This document shows, one piece after another, positions 27,903 to 40,249 of a stretch of 64,000 bases of DNA. Source of the DNA: Epiperipatus broadwayi (lineage: Eukaryota > Onychophora > Udeonychophora > Euonychophora > Peripatidae); NCBI GenBank assembly GCA_028023455.1, contig JAQFVV010000281.1, positions 374,001 through 438,000 of the forward strand, written 5' to 3'. Within the stretch, counting starts at the first letter, position 1. The number at the start of each line of letters is the position of its first letter. The notes under the pieces are model-generated. The model searched no databases and was not told the DNA's origin. It saw nothing but the letters and a program-made list of their open reading frames with translations. Made by a program: the position numbers and the translations under genes.

Positions 27903-28213
27903 TATTGGACTATTTCCATCATCTAATATGCATGTTGAGTATATGGCTCAGTTAGTTAGAGCGTTGCCTTAAAATTCAATAATCAAAAATGTAAGGATCC
28001 AGGTTCAAATCCCATGCTAGTACTGTCGCTGATCAGGCCAGCAACACCCAAAGAAGAGGGAAAAATAATACCTCTTGATAAGTAGTGCATATACTAACCT
28101 GTTTGATGTACTATTACTAATAGTTAAATGTATGTGGAATATTTAAATAAAGATAAATTTTTCTAAAGACATTCAATGTGCATATTAGATGATGAAAATA
28201 GTTCAATATAAAA
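27903..28213. mobile_element. 310-bp inverted-repeat element enclosing a tRNA-like sequence
   Basis: Arms of about 32-35 bases (27903-27934 and 28178-28213) are inverted copies with few mismatches (shared block catcatctaatatgca). The interior holds the tRNA-like segment at 27939-28024 and a GC-richer tail. It could be a MITE that captured a tRNA-derived repeat. Confidence 0.6.
27939..28024 (+). pseudogene. Degenerate tRNA-like sequence
   Basis: An A-box (TGGCTCAGTTAGTTAGAGCG) with a GCTC/GAGC D-stem and a B-box (GGTTCAAATCC) lie at tRNA-like spacing. The anticodon stem CCTTA/TAAGG encloses 20 bases instead of 7, as if a 13-base intron-like insertion were present. Position 33 is not T, and the acceptor and T stems pair poorly. 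It may retain pol III promoter boxes but is not a functional tRNA. Confidence 0.55.
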
Positions 28214-31200
28214 TTATAACTAGAACACCATCATCACAAACATTTGGGGAAACATAGTGTAGTTTAGATGTATTTTTTATCATATTAATTTTATTATTTA
28301 CTGAATTGCCTTTTATACCATTATATTGTTTATGCAATATAAATAAGATACTACAAATAACCAATTGAATCAAGAATATTAACTTTTAAATCTTATACAT
28401 TCATCTCTCACACTTGTAAAATATATTTATTTTACAGTCATAATTATCAATGTTTTCAGACCATCAGTATGACAAAATAAAAGTGTATTTGTTTTCCATA
28501 TGGTTATTTCTTATTCTTTAAGCTATCATTACCAAATGTAGTAAGAAAAATTATTGACTCTGCTCCATATCACTTACTTACTATGCTTATCTATGATTCA
28601 TTATCAATGATACCACTTAGAATAAGAAACTAATTTTAAACATTACATTGTAGGAATGGAGGCAACTAACAATTATTCTTCAAACATTATAATCTCAGGT
28701 AGTCATTATTATTTCAATGATCTTACCACTAAAACCCTAGCTTTTCTTTGAAGCTCTTACAGAATAAGGCATTTATATTTCTTATAAAATCCTCACAAAT
28801 TTTTTAAGATAATATGGCATTCTTGTATGAAACCCATCACATACAACATTAGTTCCTCAGGAAGACATTTCACTATCCTGGCATTTTAAAACTTATCCAG
28901 TCTACATTTATAAACTTTCATCATCAGAATAGATTATATTTCCCATCCAAGTATATATCTTTTATCTTCCTAGCTTTTATAAAACTTTAATTATAATAGA
29001 TCATTTGCTAAAACAAACAACATTTATCAATATGACTAATGTAATATGATACTCTTACTACATTATAATATTTGAGATCCATATTCAGTATCATTAAATA
29101 CTACATACACGTTATACCATTCATTAATTATAATATCATACATTTATATTTTATCTCAGAAATATAAGATTCTTAATTGAAATATATTCTAGGACCAACA
29201 AATTGATAATCTAATCTATACCACCTGTATTATAAATTCACAATTACCTTTTTGCATATTAAAATATAAAACTTAAATTACCATTATTGTCCTCATCCAT
29301 GAGAAAAGTCATATAAAACATATAAATGTAAGTATAAAATGTGCATCTTTAATTTTGAAGTTTTAAAATATAATGTAATTTAAAAATTATATCAACATAA
29401 AAAAACATTAATAAACAAATATATAAATTACTTAATTATTTTCCTTAAGTTTTCCTTTAAAAATACATATTATAAACGCATAATATTAATTAAAAAAAAA
29501 ACTTCATATTGAAAAATTTTTCAATAATTTTTTTTAAATAAAAATTCCCAAACACTAAACAAATATCATCATCTTTCAACTTTTCCTATTGCTGCTTTCT
29601 CTTTCCTCCAGAGTAAAAAATCACAACTAATAAATGTTTCTAAAACTCCTTAGCACTCTTCAATGATTATTATAGAATCCCTAATTAGAATTTAATACAT
29701 TTTATACCAAGAAAATATAAATATTTTAAAGTACCTTTTTTAAATATAGATAATATTAATTTTCCGTTAGAGATATATATCACATAACTAGTTTCTCCTG
29801 TAATAATTACTAAATTTGAACTTTTTATCTGTTCATCTTTTGCTATAAGTTATATTTGCTTATCATCTATTTGCTTTTTTTGGTTTTGGACCATCTTAGT
29901 TTATGTTCTTCTTGATATTATTTATGAAAATAAATAATTTCTTCTTTAATAAATATAATATTTCAATTCAACTTATAATATGCATATTCTTTATTATAAG
30001 CAAGAGTTATTTTTCCACTTTCCATTTTAGCATTATATAAAAAAAAATACTCTGGAAATTTCATTTACGGCTGTTAAAAGCACATATTGATATTAAAATA
30101 TTAGGTTTTACTTTCCTTTCAGCATACAAGTTATTCTATCTAAAATAATTCTTTTTAAAAAAATAAGCTCATAATTACCATTAGCTAGCTAACTTCTATA
30201 AAGTGTTTTAACAATTCTATAACAACTGTTCTTTTTAAATAAATAAAGGTTTGTTAGTAAATTAATTCTTATATTCATTAAAAAGAAAAAGATAACTAAA
30301 CACATTCTTATGCAAACAGACTTGTAACCTTGTTGAATTTGTTGATAATCAATTTCCATTGTTCTTAAAGAATAATAATGCTGTTCCTTTGCACTTTTAA
30401 TAGTATCTATGATTTGACTATGAAGCTGGAAATATAGTACATATTTCTGCTTCACCTAGTGCCAATGTCATCAGCACTAGTCTGGGTTTGAACCCAATCC
30501 TTATTAACTGACACCCATCTCATATGAGGTGGTGGTATATTTATAATTGTTATAATCTTTTGATTAATTTGTATTTTATGATTAACTAACCTTTTATAAT
30601 AGTTTATTTATAATATTTGTAAAAATGTATATTGTGTTTATTTTCTTAAATTGAATTGAATCCTAGATATCTATAAAATGTTACAAATATTTCAAATTCT
30701 TTATTAAAGTTCATTTTCTTCAATTAATTAGTGGGTAACATTTTATATTTATCTTTTAATCAATGTACACTTGAGAATCAATTATTTAAACAATGTAATA
30801 TTTTAAGAAATATTTTGTAAATTTCTACTTAAGTTTATGTCAAATATGTTTAAAAGTCATTGTACCAAATTCCTAAAAATTTTCTGAATAAAAGTTACAT
30901 TTTTGTTAATCTAAACCTTAATTAAATAGGCTTGTTAATACAATGACTGATAAACTTAATATGCTTGTTGTTGTTTTTTAATTAGCAAATCAACCCTTGG
31001 GGCATGTTCATGCAGAATTATAATTTCCTTTAGCAAAGCAGGCACCTACCTCAGAGAAACATTTAGAGTGATTGCAATTGGCAGTTGTCACTGTAGATTC
31101 AATCCTATAGATAAAGCCAGATCACATAAATAGGGGAAAATTTGATAAGAAGGAGGGTTGTTGAGTTTACTGAAGAGAAGTGATTGATCTATATACAAGA

Positions 31201-34200
31201 CATCGCGCCTAAAAGAATGGCTGGCTAAAAGATCGATCGTGCTTCCCGGAGCTCTGTCTTACTAGCTCATCAATGCTGTCCAGTGCTGTCAACATCTAGC
31301 CGGAGCCTGTCTGTGTCATGTAAACCTGCTAATACTCTGACTGTAACTGCCTCTGTCAAGCCATGAAACATCTTTCAATAGGTATATTATTATAATCTCC
31401 AATTTACTGCAAGCCACTGATTTTATTTCACTTGTTTAAATCAATATTAATTTATATATTTTATATGTTTGTGTAATGTTTATGCGGCTTGGTTTAAAAT
31501 GCATCTTGTAATTTTATTTAATTTAAAATATCAATTCTTATAAAACTTTACATTATTTTGATGCGGTAAATTAAATTATTTTTTGTCGGTTTGTTTAGAT
31601 TATTTGACTAACTGATATGGCCACCTACAAAATTTAATGAGCTATTAACTTTGAATCCTCCCCTGTTATTTTTTTTAACTTAAAAATCATTTCGGAGACT
31701 TACTTCCCGTAAAGTAAATAATAGAAAGCTCATTTGGTTTTGTACCTCATATATATATTTATTTGAATGATTGAAATTATTTTAAAAGTATCTTACTATT
31801 ATCTCCAATTTAAAATAGCCCCGTAATTATTTCTGAAAGAATAAATAATTTTAGTGAATCAATTAAGTAAAAATTATCATAGAATTTTATCAGTATATAT
31901 ATATTTCATACATATATTTTATTTGTCGGAAAATATTAAAATTATGATTTACAATTTATTAGTTTGATATTTAATGCCCCTGTTAATTAAAGACAAGTCC
32001 TATTTTGTAATCTTCCGTGATGAGTGGGGAAAACAATTTTATATTTTAGTTTTAATTCTTGCCGTAATATAATTTACTACTCATTCATTAATGATTAATG
32101 ATTAATGTTTGTGGAGACTTTCTATCGACGTCAGGGAACTGATTATTTTAATTAGGAATTCATTTATTAATTTTGTTAGTGATACATTATCTATATATAT
32201 GTGTCGAGGGCATTATGTATTTATAGCTACAACCATTCATTTAGTATTAGTATTTTGGTTTGCTACTTACTCACCAGGACCTTCGGAAATTTAACTTTGA
32301 CCAGTCCGGTCTTTCACACTCCCTCAAAGTAGACATAGTTCATACCAGGGGATCCATTTTCGGGCATTGCCATTTAAAAGGTGTACGGAAGTCTAGCACA
32401 TCAAAATATTTGATTATTATTCAGAGATATCCTTTGGCTAGAGGGCTAACATTTCTCTTATCTCCTGTACATATCAGGAACTTCTTTAGCAAAGTTGTCC
32501 AGAGGTTCATAGCTGACCTCATTTCTTTTGTTGTAATTTGTAATAGCATACTGCCCTCATCATCATTTTATAGCTTTATGTAGCAATCCTGAAATGCTCT
32601 CTGCCATCATGACACGTCCTTCACAAACAAATTTTGTAATTAATTAAATCTGACTGTACAATTGTCAATTATTTATTTAAGAATTATTTTGTTTCCCACA
32701 CTCATTATATACAAATGATTATAAATGTAATGTTTTAAATGCACACCCTTTATATGTTGTAGTATATATATATAAAGAAATTTATTTGTAATATCTTGAA
32801 GAGGGCTAATAATATTTTATTGCTAATTGGTTTTTGGCCGACCAATTAACAAACTTTTATATTGTTTGTCAAAGCCGCATCAAAACGAATTTAAACCTAG
32901 TTGTATAAACAAAACGAAACTTATTTTGTAACCAAATTTCTAAATAAATTCCTGTGTTATTATCATTATTTAAATAAGCTTAGTTTGTCATCACTCCCAA
33001 TCTCTAAGGTTAATTACTCTTATTTATTTAATATCTCTTTGATTTAAATTCACTTCTGTGTAATGTTGCCATAAATAATTATCATTATTACGGTTCAAAC
33101 CATTAGTAATCGATCAAATCATATCTGTACCGTTCTGCAATCGTCAGAATCCATTAAATCATTGATTTTTTTTATATAAACCCTTTATTATTTTGAGTCT
33201 CTATGTGAACCATGACCTCCAGCTGGGACGGAATAAAAACCAAGCACTGCTAGTGTCATCACAAACGTTATTCATTAGTCAGAGAGGCAATAGTTTAGGC
33301 AAATAGATTAGGATTCATCCTTGTCCTGACATATGTATCTTGTGCATGGTTGGATTCAAGGTACTTTTGCTTGGATTATTGGTCTTGTTGAATGAATACA
33401 CGATTTTGACCGGCACAACTATAATTTAATATTAAGATAGGATTTATTTCCAATGAAAAATAATTTATTTACTCCATAATCATTTATAATCCTTTAACAA
33501 CATATTGTATATAATTATCTAAATTATTAAAAGTAGCTTTTAGCTTATTTTAAAATAAATCATGATAAAAGTTACAAATTTTATGGAACTAACAAAAATA
33601 GATTAATTAGTTTCTACTGTTTATTCAATTCTCCCCCAATTTTGTCTGCTCATCTTTTGTTATATTGTAGACAGTATGGCCTCAGACTATTAAAGAAATC
33701 AATTTCATTAGTTATCTACTTTTAATTAACTGAAAATTTCTTGAATAAATTACATTTTCTTTACAATTTGTAACAATAATACCAAAGCATAATAAAAGTT
33801 AATAAAATATTCAAACATTTAATTAATACATTTAATTACACTTAAATTAAATATAATTTTTACTCTTTGTAATAATTATTGATTCAAATTTAAAATACAT
33901 AATTAAAATTTATTAAAAGATAAAATTATTACTATTTAAAAATTATAATATTAAATAATTTAATATCCTTAATTGGAAAAAAAACATATAATTTCCATCC
34001 AGAAATGAAATTCATTTACTCTTGTAAATAAGATTCTGCACACTAATCCATGCACACACATTATTAAAGAGTCACTGCAATGAAAATCAAATAAACAGTC
34101 CTATTATAATTATTATAAATTTTGATGAATATAATTTAAATATACTTATAACTATTAAATAAAGTTTCTGTTGAAATAAATATAACTTTTAAACTATGCA

Positions 34201-34371
34201 TGACTACTACAGAAGAAGTCTGTTAGTTACATTAACAAAATCTTATATAAATTAAACTTTTAATAAACTATAATATTAATACAATTGTGTACATTGCAAA
34301 AATTAAAATTTTGGCCATTATGTGAAATTTAAATTATTCTTTGAAATAGCTATCAAATTGACAGGTTATAA
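28214..34371. other. Long AT-rich stretch without recognised genes
   Basis: Only short meaningless frames are present. Notable patches are a hairpin-rich segment at 30450-30540 (CTAGTGC/GCACTAG and palindromic GGGTTTGAACCC, the latter B-box-like) and GC-richer segments at 31010-31380 and 33140-33420 that could be promoter or leader parts of unrecognised LTRs. GGTTATA followed by a TA tract at 34366 resembles the edge of unit C and suggests that an LTR-like unit ends there. Confidence 0.4.
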
Positions 34372-34375
34372 TATA

Positions 34376-34455
34376 TATATAAACTAACTAAATGGAAAAA
34401 AACATAATAAAAACACAGAATTATTTCTATAAAAAAGCTTTTATATTTCAACCAG
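34376..34455 (-). ncRNA. Truncated PLE 3' end with half a hammerhead ribozyme
   Basis: On the minus strand CTGGTT-GAAA-TATAAAAGC is followed by the bases seen at 59861-59900 (one difference) and then a T-rich tail. It matches the ribozyme at 59829-59905 from the descending strand of stem II onward. The CUGAUGA half is missing, replaced by a TA tract starting at 34456. It is a non-functional fragment of the same PLE 3' repeat. Confidence 0.75.
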
Positions 34456-34588
34456 ATATATATATATATATATATATATAAATTATTAATCAATGTCTGT
34501 ATTCCAATTATAATAAAATATATATAATTATTCAAAACAATACAATTAATTGTATTAATTATTGTATTAATTATTGTATTGTTTTGAA

Positions 34589-34635
<47 letters not shown>
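34456..34635. repeat. TA microsatellites flanking a palindrome
   Basis: TA runs lie at about 34457-34481 and 34595-34634. Between them the 24-base block ending ttcaaaacaataca (34520-34545) recurs inverted at 34569-34596 around two repeats of attaattattgt. The palindrome is almost exact and could extrude as a cruciform. Confidence 0.85.
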
Positions 34636-34639
<4 letters not shown>

Positions 34640-34757
34640 GTTTTAACCAGTAACCACCTAAACATTCACAGTAAAATATAGTAATCAGTATTTCTAACTG
34701 CTGTCAAGGCAACCTTCACACCTTTTAGTAGCAAGAATGGAATCCCATTCTTATTAA

Positions 34758-35502
34758 CCTTTTAACCGCTAATTATATTATTGGTTGTATGAGGTAAAAA
34801 TCAAATCTTTTAATTGGCCAACTCACAAACTGAAGACAAAGCCTATTGTTAAAACATATTCGCCTATAATATTAAATTCAAATCAGATACGTTTATAAAA
34901 AGTATATTACTAATTTTTCAGGTTATGAAGAGAATGAAAGTTCTTTCAAAAATAAATTGCTATTTATTTATTCTAAAATATTCAATTTCGGCAACATAAA
35001 AGCTATAATATAAACAAAAAGGTTGACTTTTACGTTATAGAAAAGTAAATATTTCTTTTTACTACATCTTCAATATTTTTACTAAAATCTTCAATATTTT
35101 TCGAAAATAATTTTGTTTTTTTATTATTCTCTCTGAAAATAATTTTTAATTTCCATAAATATAATTTTATAATACTTTAATCATATTCGAAATGAAAATC
35201 TCAGCGTTTTTCTTTATTTTCTTTGATCAGGCAGTTTCTTTGTTCTTTCCAGCCAATCAGAATGTCTTTTTCGGCTGAGAGCTTGCTAAGAACCAATCAC
35301 AAATAATGTTCTTTCTTTGTTTAGGTTTAAATGCGTTTTTTTTTATTTTTTACTTGTAAAATAAGTCGGAAGAGGGCACCATCTTACAGAACTTTTAAAA
35401 ACCTCTTCAAAACATATCGAACGAATTTTTTAGCATAAGAATCGGCTGAGTTAGAGTGACGTCAGATGTCTACGAGGAGCCTCGTAAAAAACTGTCTTTT
35501 GG
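34758..35502. mobile_element. piggyBac-type MITE (copy 2)
   Basis: TTAA tetranucleotides at 34754-34757 and 35503-35506 bound a 745-bp segment with termini CCTTTTAACCGC and CTGTCTTTTGG. It is a diverged relative of 18255-19104. Shared order: a terminal block, aaaaagtatatta(c/g)taatt, a ccaatca/ccaataa block, ttttttacttgtaaaataa, a c(a/g)atct-type block and tgacgtca. No transposase frame is present. Confidence 0.7.
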
Positions 35503-35743
35503 TTAATGGTCCATTGAATATATATGGACACTTAAAGCTTGATACTTGACTACAGAGTATGAAATATTGATATATAGAAGTTTAAATAAACCTCTTTAAA
35601 CGTGAAATAAACATGTCACTGTAATGCAGACTAATAAATAGTCAATTAACATTACAAACTGCAATACTTTTAAATTGCCCATGTATTATTTAGAAATAAT
35701 AAGCGAAATAGTGCCTAAAGCTAATATATATATATATATATAT

Positions 35744-37469
35744 TATAACGGAAATGGTTATTCGTACGGTTGATTAATTATTTGTATTTTCAACTATATT
35801 TATTTCGATTATTTTATTCTATATTATACTTATTTATTATATCCATTTATTCTTTTCATAACTTTTATTTCTATCCATTTATTGTTTACAACTTAGATTC
35901 TTTATTATCTTAACCAACGCCGTTACAATACAAGCAGAGAGCTAATACAGATACAAACTTAATTTCATATCTATACCCTTGATCGAACCCCAAGGCAATA
36001 CGTACATATTATCTTGGCGTTATTTTTCCTGACCAAGATACCCTCGGCTGCTGAACAACGCAAACTATTTCAAAGAAACTTAACGAATGTCCAGCGCTTG
36101 CTATTTATTTTTTAGAATTGTGATTTCGCACGAACAAGCAGCACATGAATATCTTAAACAAATCAGTATGCCCCTTTAATCACTACTTACAGTTTTCCCC
36201 CGTCATAGCTTGGTGATAGGAGAATAAAGCAAGGATACGAAATTTAATGACAAATATGTTTAATAATAATATTTACACTTTATATAAAAAATTACATTAT
36301 AATAATAAAAACACACACTTATAAATACATGGCTATAATAAATATATGCAAATAGATCAGATATAAAAGTTCTTAAAGTCCTGTTGATAGAGTTCTATTT
36401 TTCTCAAATCATTAATTTTATATTTAGTTATAAATAGTAGACAAATGAAAATGCATGCATGCTTTTACCTAGGCTTATGTAATTGTCCCATGGGTATTTC
36501 TCCCGAGCGCTCTTGATTAACTTCCTCAGATTCTGGGGTTAATTTTGTTCCAGTTTTGGCTTGTTAATTCCTTAGGTTCTCCATTAACTTCCTCAGTTTG
36601 TGGGGTTATTTTCATCCAGTTTGCTGGTTGATTCTTTAGGTTGAGTTTCAATTGACAGCTACAGAAGCGGCGATCCCTCTAGCAGGTCAGGCAGAGATCT
36701 TACATTGTGAGTCAGTGATGAGATGGCTTGAATCCGAACCCACGTTCCTTTAACGCCACTAGCCACGCACTTCTTCCATTTCTTTTAGCTGTTGCTTCTC
36801 TAAAGTCTCTACTAGCAATGCCAGACAAAAATTGTAATTTTATTAATATCTTTCTTTGTTCGTTGTTTTTAAATTTTTTTAACTAAGACTTAGATTTCCA
36901 ACCAATTCTTATCATTATGTTTTTTTATTTAATTAGTGGCTGGAATGTAAGTCCCAATTAATTTAACAGATCAGGCCAAGATCTTCCATTGATAACATTT
37001 CTTTGTCCGTGGAATTTAATTTGTCCAACAGACTTTCACACCTACGGCCATATTGTTTCTTTTTTATATATCACATATTACATTTATTTTATTTAAAGTT
37101 TACAATTCATTCATTTTTTTCACATTTACGTTTTACATTTACTTTAATTTGTTATAATATATTTTTTAAAAGAGAGAAGAAACACATTTTTTTTTATGCA
37201 TCCACTTCCCCTCTCCCACAATAAACAAAATAACTTTCTAGCATTTGATTTACCAGAGAGAAAGAGACACATTTCTTTATTTATGCAGCCCCCCTCCCCT
37301 TCTCTTACTATTACACAATCCACAGTAATTTTGACATTAGAATTTCAATTTTCTTTTCCTTCCTTTCTTTTTTAAAAAAAAATTATTAGCTAATTTCTTT
37401 CACCTTTATTACTTTCTAATTTTATTAATAACTATATATGTGTGTCGACGACTTTACGTGGTCGTCACA
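35744..37469 (-). mobile_element. Unit F: 1.7-kb LTR-like non-coding element
   Basis: It begins TATAACGG after a TA tract and ends CGTCACA before another; read on the minus strand it starts TGTGACGACC, a common LTR-like start. The right terminus contains the hairpin gacgac/gtcgtc. A GC-richer patch (36480-36800) may hold promoter or leader sequence. An imperfect inverted copy of the left end occurs at about 35914-35936. No protein is recognised. Confidence 0.45.
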
Positions 37470-37524
37470 ATATATATATAACAAACTAACCAAAGGAAAT
37501 ACATATAAAAAAACAAAAAAAAAG

Positions 37525-37592
37525 ACTTATAAATCCAATAAATAATATTATATTTCAACCAGAGGACTGGTTTTCATCAGAAAAAAAAATAT
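37525..37592 (-). ncRNA. Hammerhead ribozyme motif, inverted copy at PLE 5' end
   Basis: On the minus strand the order is CTGATGA (37580-37574), an AACCAG/CTGGTT stem II with a TCCT loop, GAAA (37556-37553), then a short bulged AT stem III. The predicted cleavage point is between 37537 and 37536. Core boxes are intact, but stem I is weak (G-T pairs and T-T mismatches), so activity is doubtful. Hammerheads are established components of PLE terminal repeats, where they process the transcript. Confidence 0.7.
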
Positions 37593-37596
37593 TATT

Positions 37597-37824
37597 GTTA
37601 TCTAACAATTGCATCTTCAAAAACAACTGATAAAAGAAAAGGTATAAAATGACTGAATTTTGAATCAGATGAGATTAACTAATATTGAGAGATTAGCTAC
37701 TTTTAGAGAGAGGTATTATAAACATATTTTGTTTTGCTTGAAACTTATAAATGATGTAGCTGTAAATCCACCACTCTTCTGGACCTCTGTGGGTCATCTT
37801 CCGTGGCCATAATATTCTGCTGCC
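37597..37824 (-). repeat. Left arm of 228-bp inverted repeat in PLE 5' region
   Basis: It is the reverse complement, with a few percent mismatches, of 38219-38446. The arms are separated by 394 bp of non-coding sequence. The left arm leads into the inverted ribozyme, the right arm into the PLE leader. Confidence 0.9.
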
Positions 37825-38218
37825 ACAGAGTGAAGTAAAAGCCTGAGAAAAATATAAAATCCTACTCTGTGCTGATCAAAACATGTTTATTCATGTAACA
37901 TGAGCTGGAACTCACAAAATGTACTTCAAACCCAGTCAAGCCGAAGATTTAGGTCAGGGACCAGCCTGGATTCGAAACCACCTTCTAAGCCCCAGATCAA
38001 ACACCTAATGAAAACATGATAGTGATGGCATATGAGAATTAATTTTAATCCGGCCAACTAGCAATGCTGAGCAAAACAATGAGACATCTATTACTATGAT
38101 TATATTAAAATACACATAAATATGGCTCATGCATGGCAAATTGAGTATCCAAAATGAATTCTTCTTCATGACAACAAGCTTCTCTATTAGCAGTTTTAAA
38201 GTTCTCCATTCACTTTAG

Positions 38219-38446
38219 GGTAGCAGAATATTATGGCCGCGAAAGATGACCCACAGGGGTCCGGAAGAGTGGTGGATTTACTGCTACATCATTTTTAAGT
38301 TTCAAGCAAAACGAAATATGTTTATAATACCTCTCTCTAAATGTAGCTAATCTCTCAATAGTAGTTAATCTCATCTGATTCAAAATTCGGTCATTTTATA
38401 TCTTTTCTTTTATCAGTTGTTTTTGAAGATGCAATTGTTAGATAAC
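38219..38446 (+). repeat. Right arm of 228-bp inverted repeat in PLE 5' region
   Basis: It mirrors 37597-37824 (shared blocks agcagaatattatggcc and gatgcaattgttagataac). Probably it is the genuine leader of the PLE, with the left arm being the extra inverted copy. Confidence 0.9.
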
Positions 38447-38460
38447 ACCCAAAATAAATT

Positions 38461-38491
38461 CAAATCTATTTCTAGATTAGAAATAGATTTG
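38461..38491. repeat. Perfect 14-bp hairpin in PLE leader
   Basis: CAAATCTATTTCTA and its exact inverse TAGAAATAGATTTG are separated by three bases. It lies just after the right arm and about 120 bp before the first open frame. Confidence 0.9.
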
Positions 38492-38612
38492 ACAACATGT
38501 TTTTATACCAAAGAAAATCTTTAATCTAATTAATCCCATTTATTTTAAGTAAAACTTTAATTAAAAAATTAAACATATAGATGGTGGTAAAGGAGATCTG
38601 GGTAATTTAGAG

Positions 38613-40249
38613 GTGGGTGTAGTTAACCAAATAGATAATGGATTGATAATTGGCACTGATTTTAATGCAATATCTAGCATAGATACAGAGTTTTATATTA
38701 ATAGGGATTATTCTAGTAAACAACATTTACAGGGTCTAACATTAATTAATACAGGGGCAATCCCTAAACGTTTTTCTAGACGTCTAAATAATATGCAGGT
38801 TAATAGTAATTGACAAACATTACATAGTACATCGTTTCTTAAACTTAGGAAATTATATGATAAATTAGTTAGATATAGACAACATATTAGTAATTTTGCA
38901 TATTTTTTTTACCAATAATATAATTCCTAAAGGCCTCAGAATAAAAGTTATTGCTAAAATAGACCAATTTCCTAGGGAACTTGCAATTAAATGGGATAAT
39001 ACAATAAGAGATGCATCTGTTGCATTAATGCATATTTTGAAAGATCCATTTTTGGTAAGATGTAAATTAATTGAAAAAGAAATTATACATTTTGGTGGTT
39101 GTAATTTAATGAATATAGATGAACAGAAGGAATTACAGGAATGGGTTTTTTTGAGAGAGAAGTTATTGGTGAAGGAATTTCGTAATAAAATGTATCATTG
39201 GTTCAAAGTTATGGGTAATGAGCCAGGATTTGAATTAGTTACTAATCAGTCACAAACACTAATTAATTGTGTGACTTCTGATAACCATATTGTGTCAAAT
39301 ATTTCTACATCGGATATGATTCCAATTTATACTGATCAATCATTTATATCTTCTTCACATTCATTAGATTGTGATGCTGGTTTAGCATTGGTTCATAGAG
39401 TTATAGATTCTTCTGAATGTACTAACAATATATTAGTTTCTGGAAATACAAACACTAATAAATCTAATTCAAATATTTATAGCAATGACTTTTTATGTTT
39501 AGCTAATAAGGAAAACAATGCGATTAATCTAACTAACATTAATCTTAGTGAGGCAGAATTTTCACTCTTAAATAAAGGTTTATCTTTTTGCCCTACAGTT
39601 CAGTCATTTTATCAAAAAAATTCATCAGGATTTAGACAATTTTTCAAGGACACTTAGATTAAGAGAATTTTTTTGGAAACCAAGAATGTGATACTATTGG
39701 GAAATTATGATCTGATGGGACACCGCCACATCAAAGGAATGTGTTATTAGATACGTACATTGATAATGTATATCAGGATATTATTAATGAAATTAGACTT
39801 AAACAAACTAGTAAGTATAAGAGTAATTTAACATTGAGAGAGATGAATGCATTACACAATTTAGTGAAAAGACAGGATATTATTATAAAACCAGCTGACA
39901 AAGGTGGATCAATAGTAATTATGAATAAAGATGATTATGTTAAAAAAGCTCTGGAGCTTTTAGATGATAAAATTTTTTATGAGCCTATTTCACTAACCAC
40001 TATTAATTCATTATTCAAGGGTATACTTTTTAGTTTAAAAGATATGAGAGCTAGGGGTCTTATAAATAATAATGTATATAATTTTTTAGTACCAACCAAA
40101 GTTCATCCTAGTAGTTTTTATATTTTGCCAAGGATTCATAAACCTGGTTGTTCAGACAGACCTATTGTAGCTAGTATTGGTAGTCCTACAGAAAATATTT
40201 CAGCATATGTTGATGATATTATTAAATTTATTCCACCATCATTTAATAC
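38613..40249 (+). pseudogene. PLE polyprotein, N-terminal part (broken)
   Basis: Three frames follow one another with shifts between them. 38613-38813 and 38896-39657 form the N-terminal region before the RT, including a PKGLRIK block typical of PLE proteins. The frame from 39741 enters the RT fingers: KPADKGGSIVIM at residues 50-61, FYILPRIHKPG near 127-137 and RPIVASIGSPTE near 140-151. The reading then runs into the LTR retrotransposon at 40250, so the frame's last residues, to 40316, are transposon sequence. The interrupted reading resumes in phase at 51270 with TYVKDT. Frameshifts around 38815-38896 and 39657-39741 show decay independent of the insertion. Confidence 0.9.

Noticed and set aside
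34353-34535. Open frame of 60 codons on the minus strand
   Set aside because: It runs through TA repeat and a PLE ribozyme fragment; tyrosine/isoleucine-rich translation is compositional.
35744-35936. A 190-bp MITE with TATAACGG and CCGTTACA ends
   Set aside because: Only about 13 of 17 terminal positions match. The left end is better explained as the edge of LTR-like unit F, because the sequence continues with its layout to 37469.
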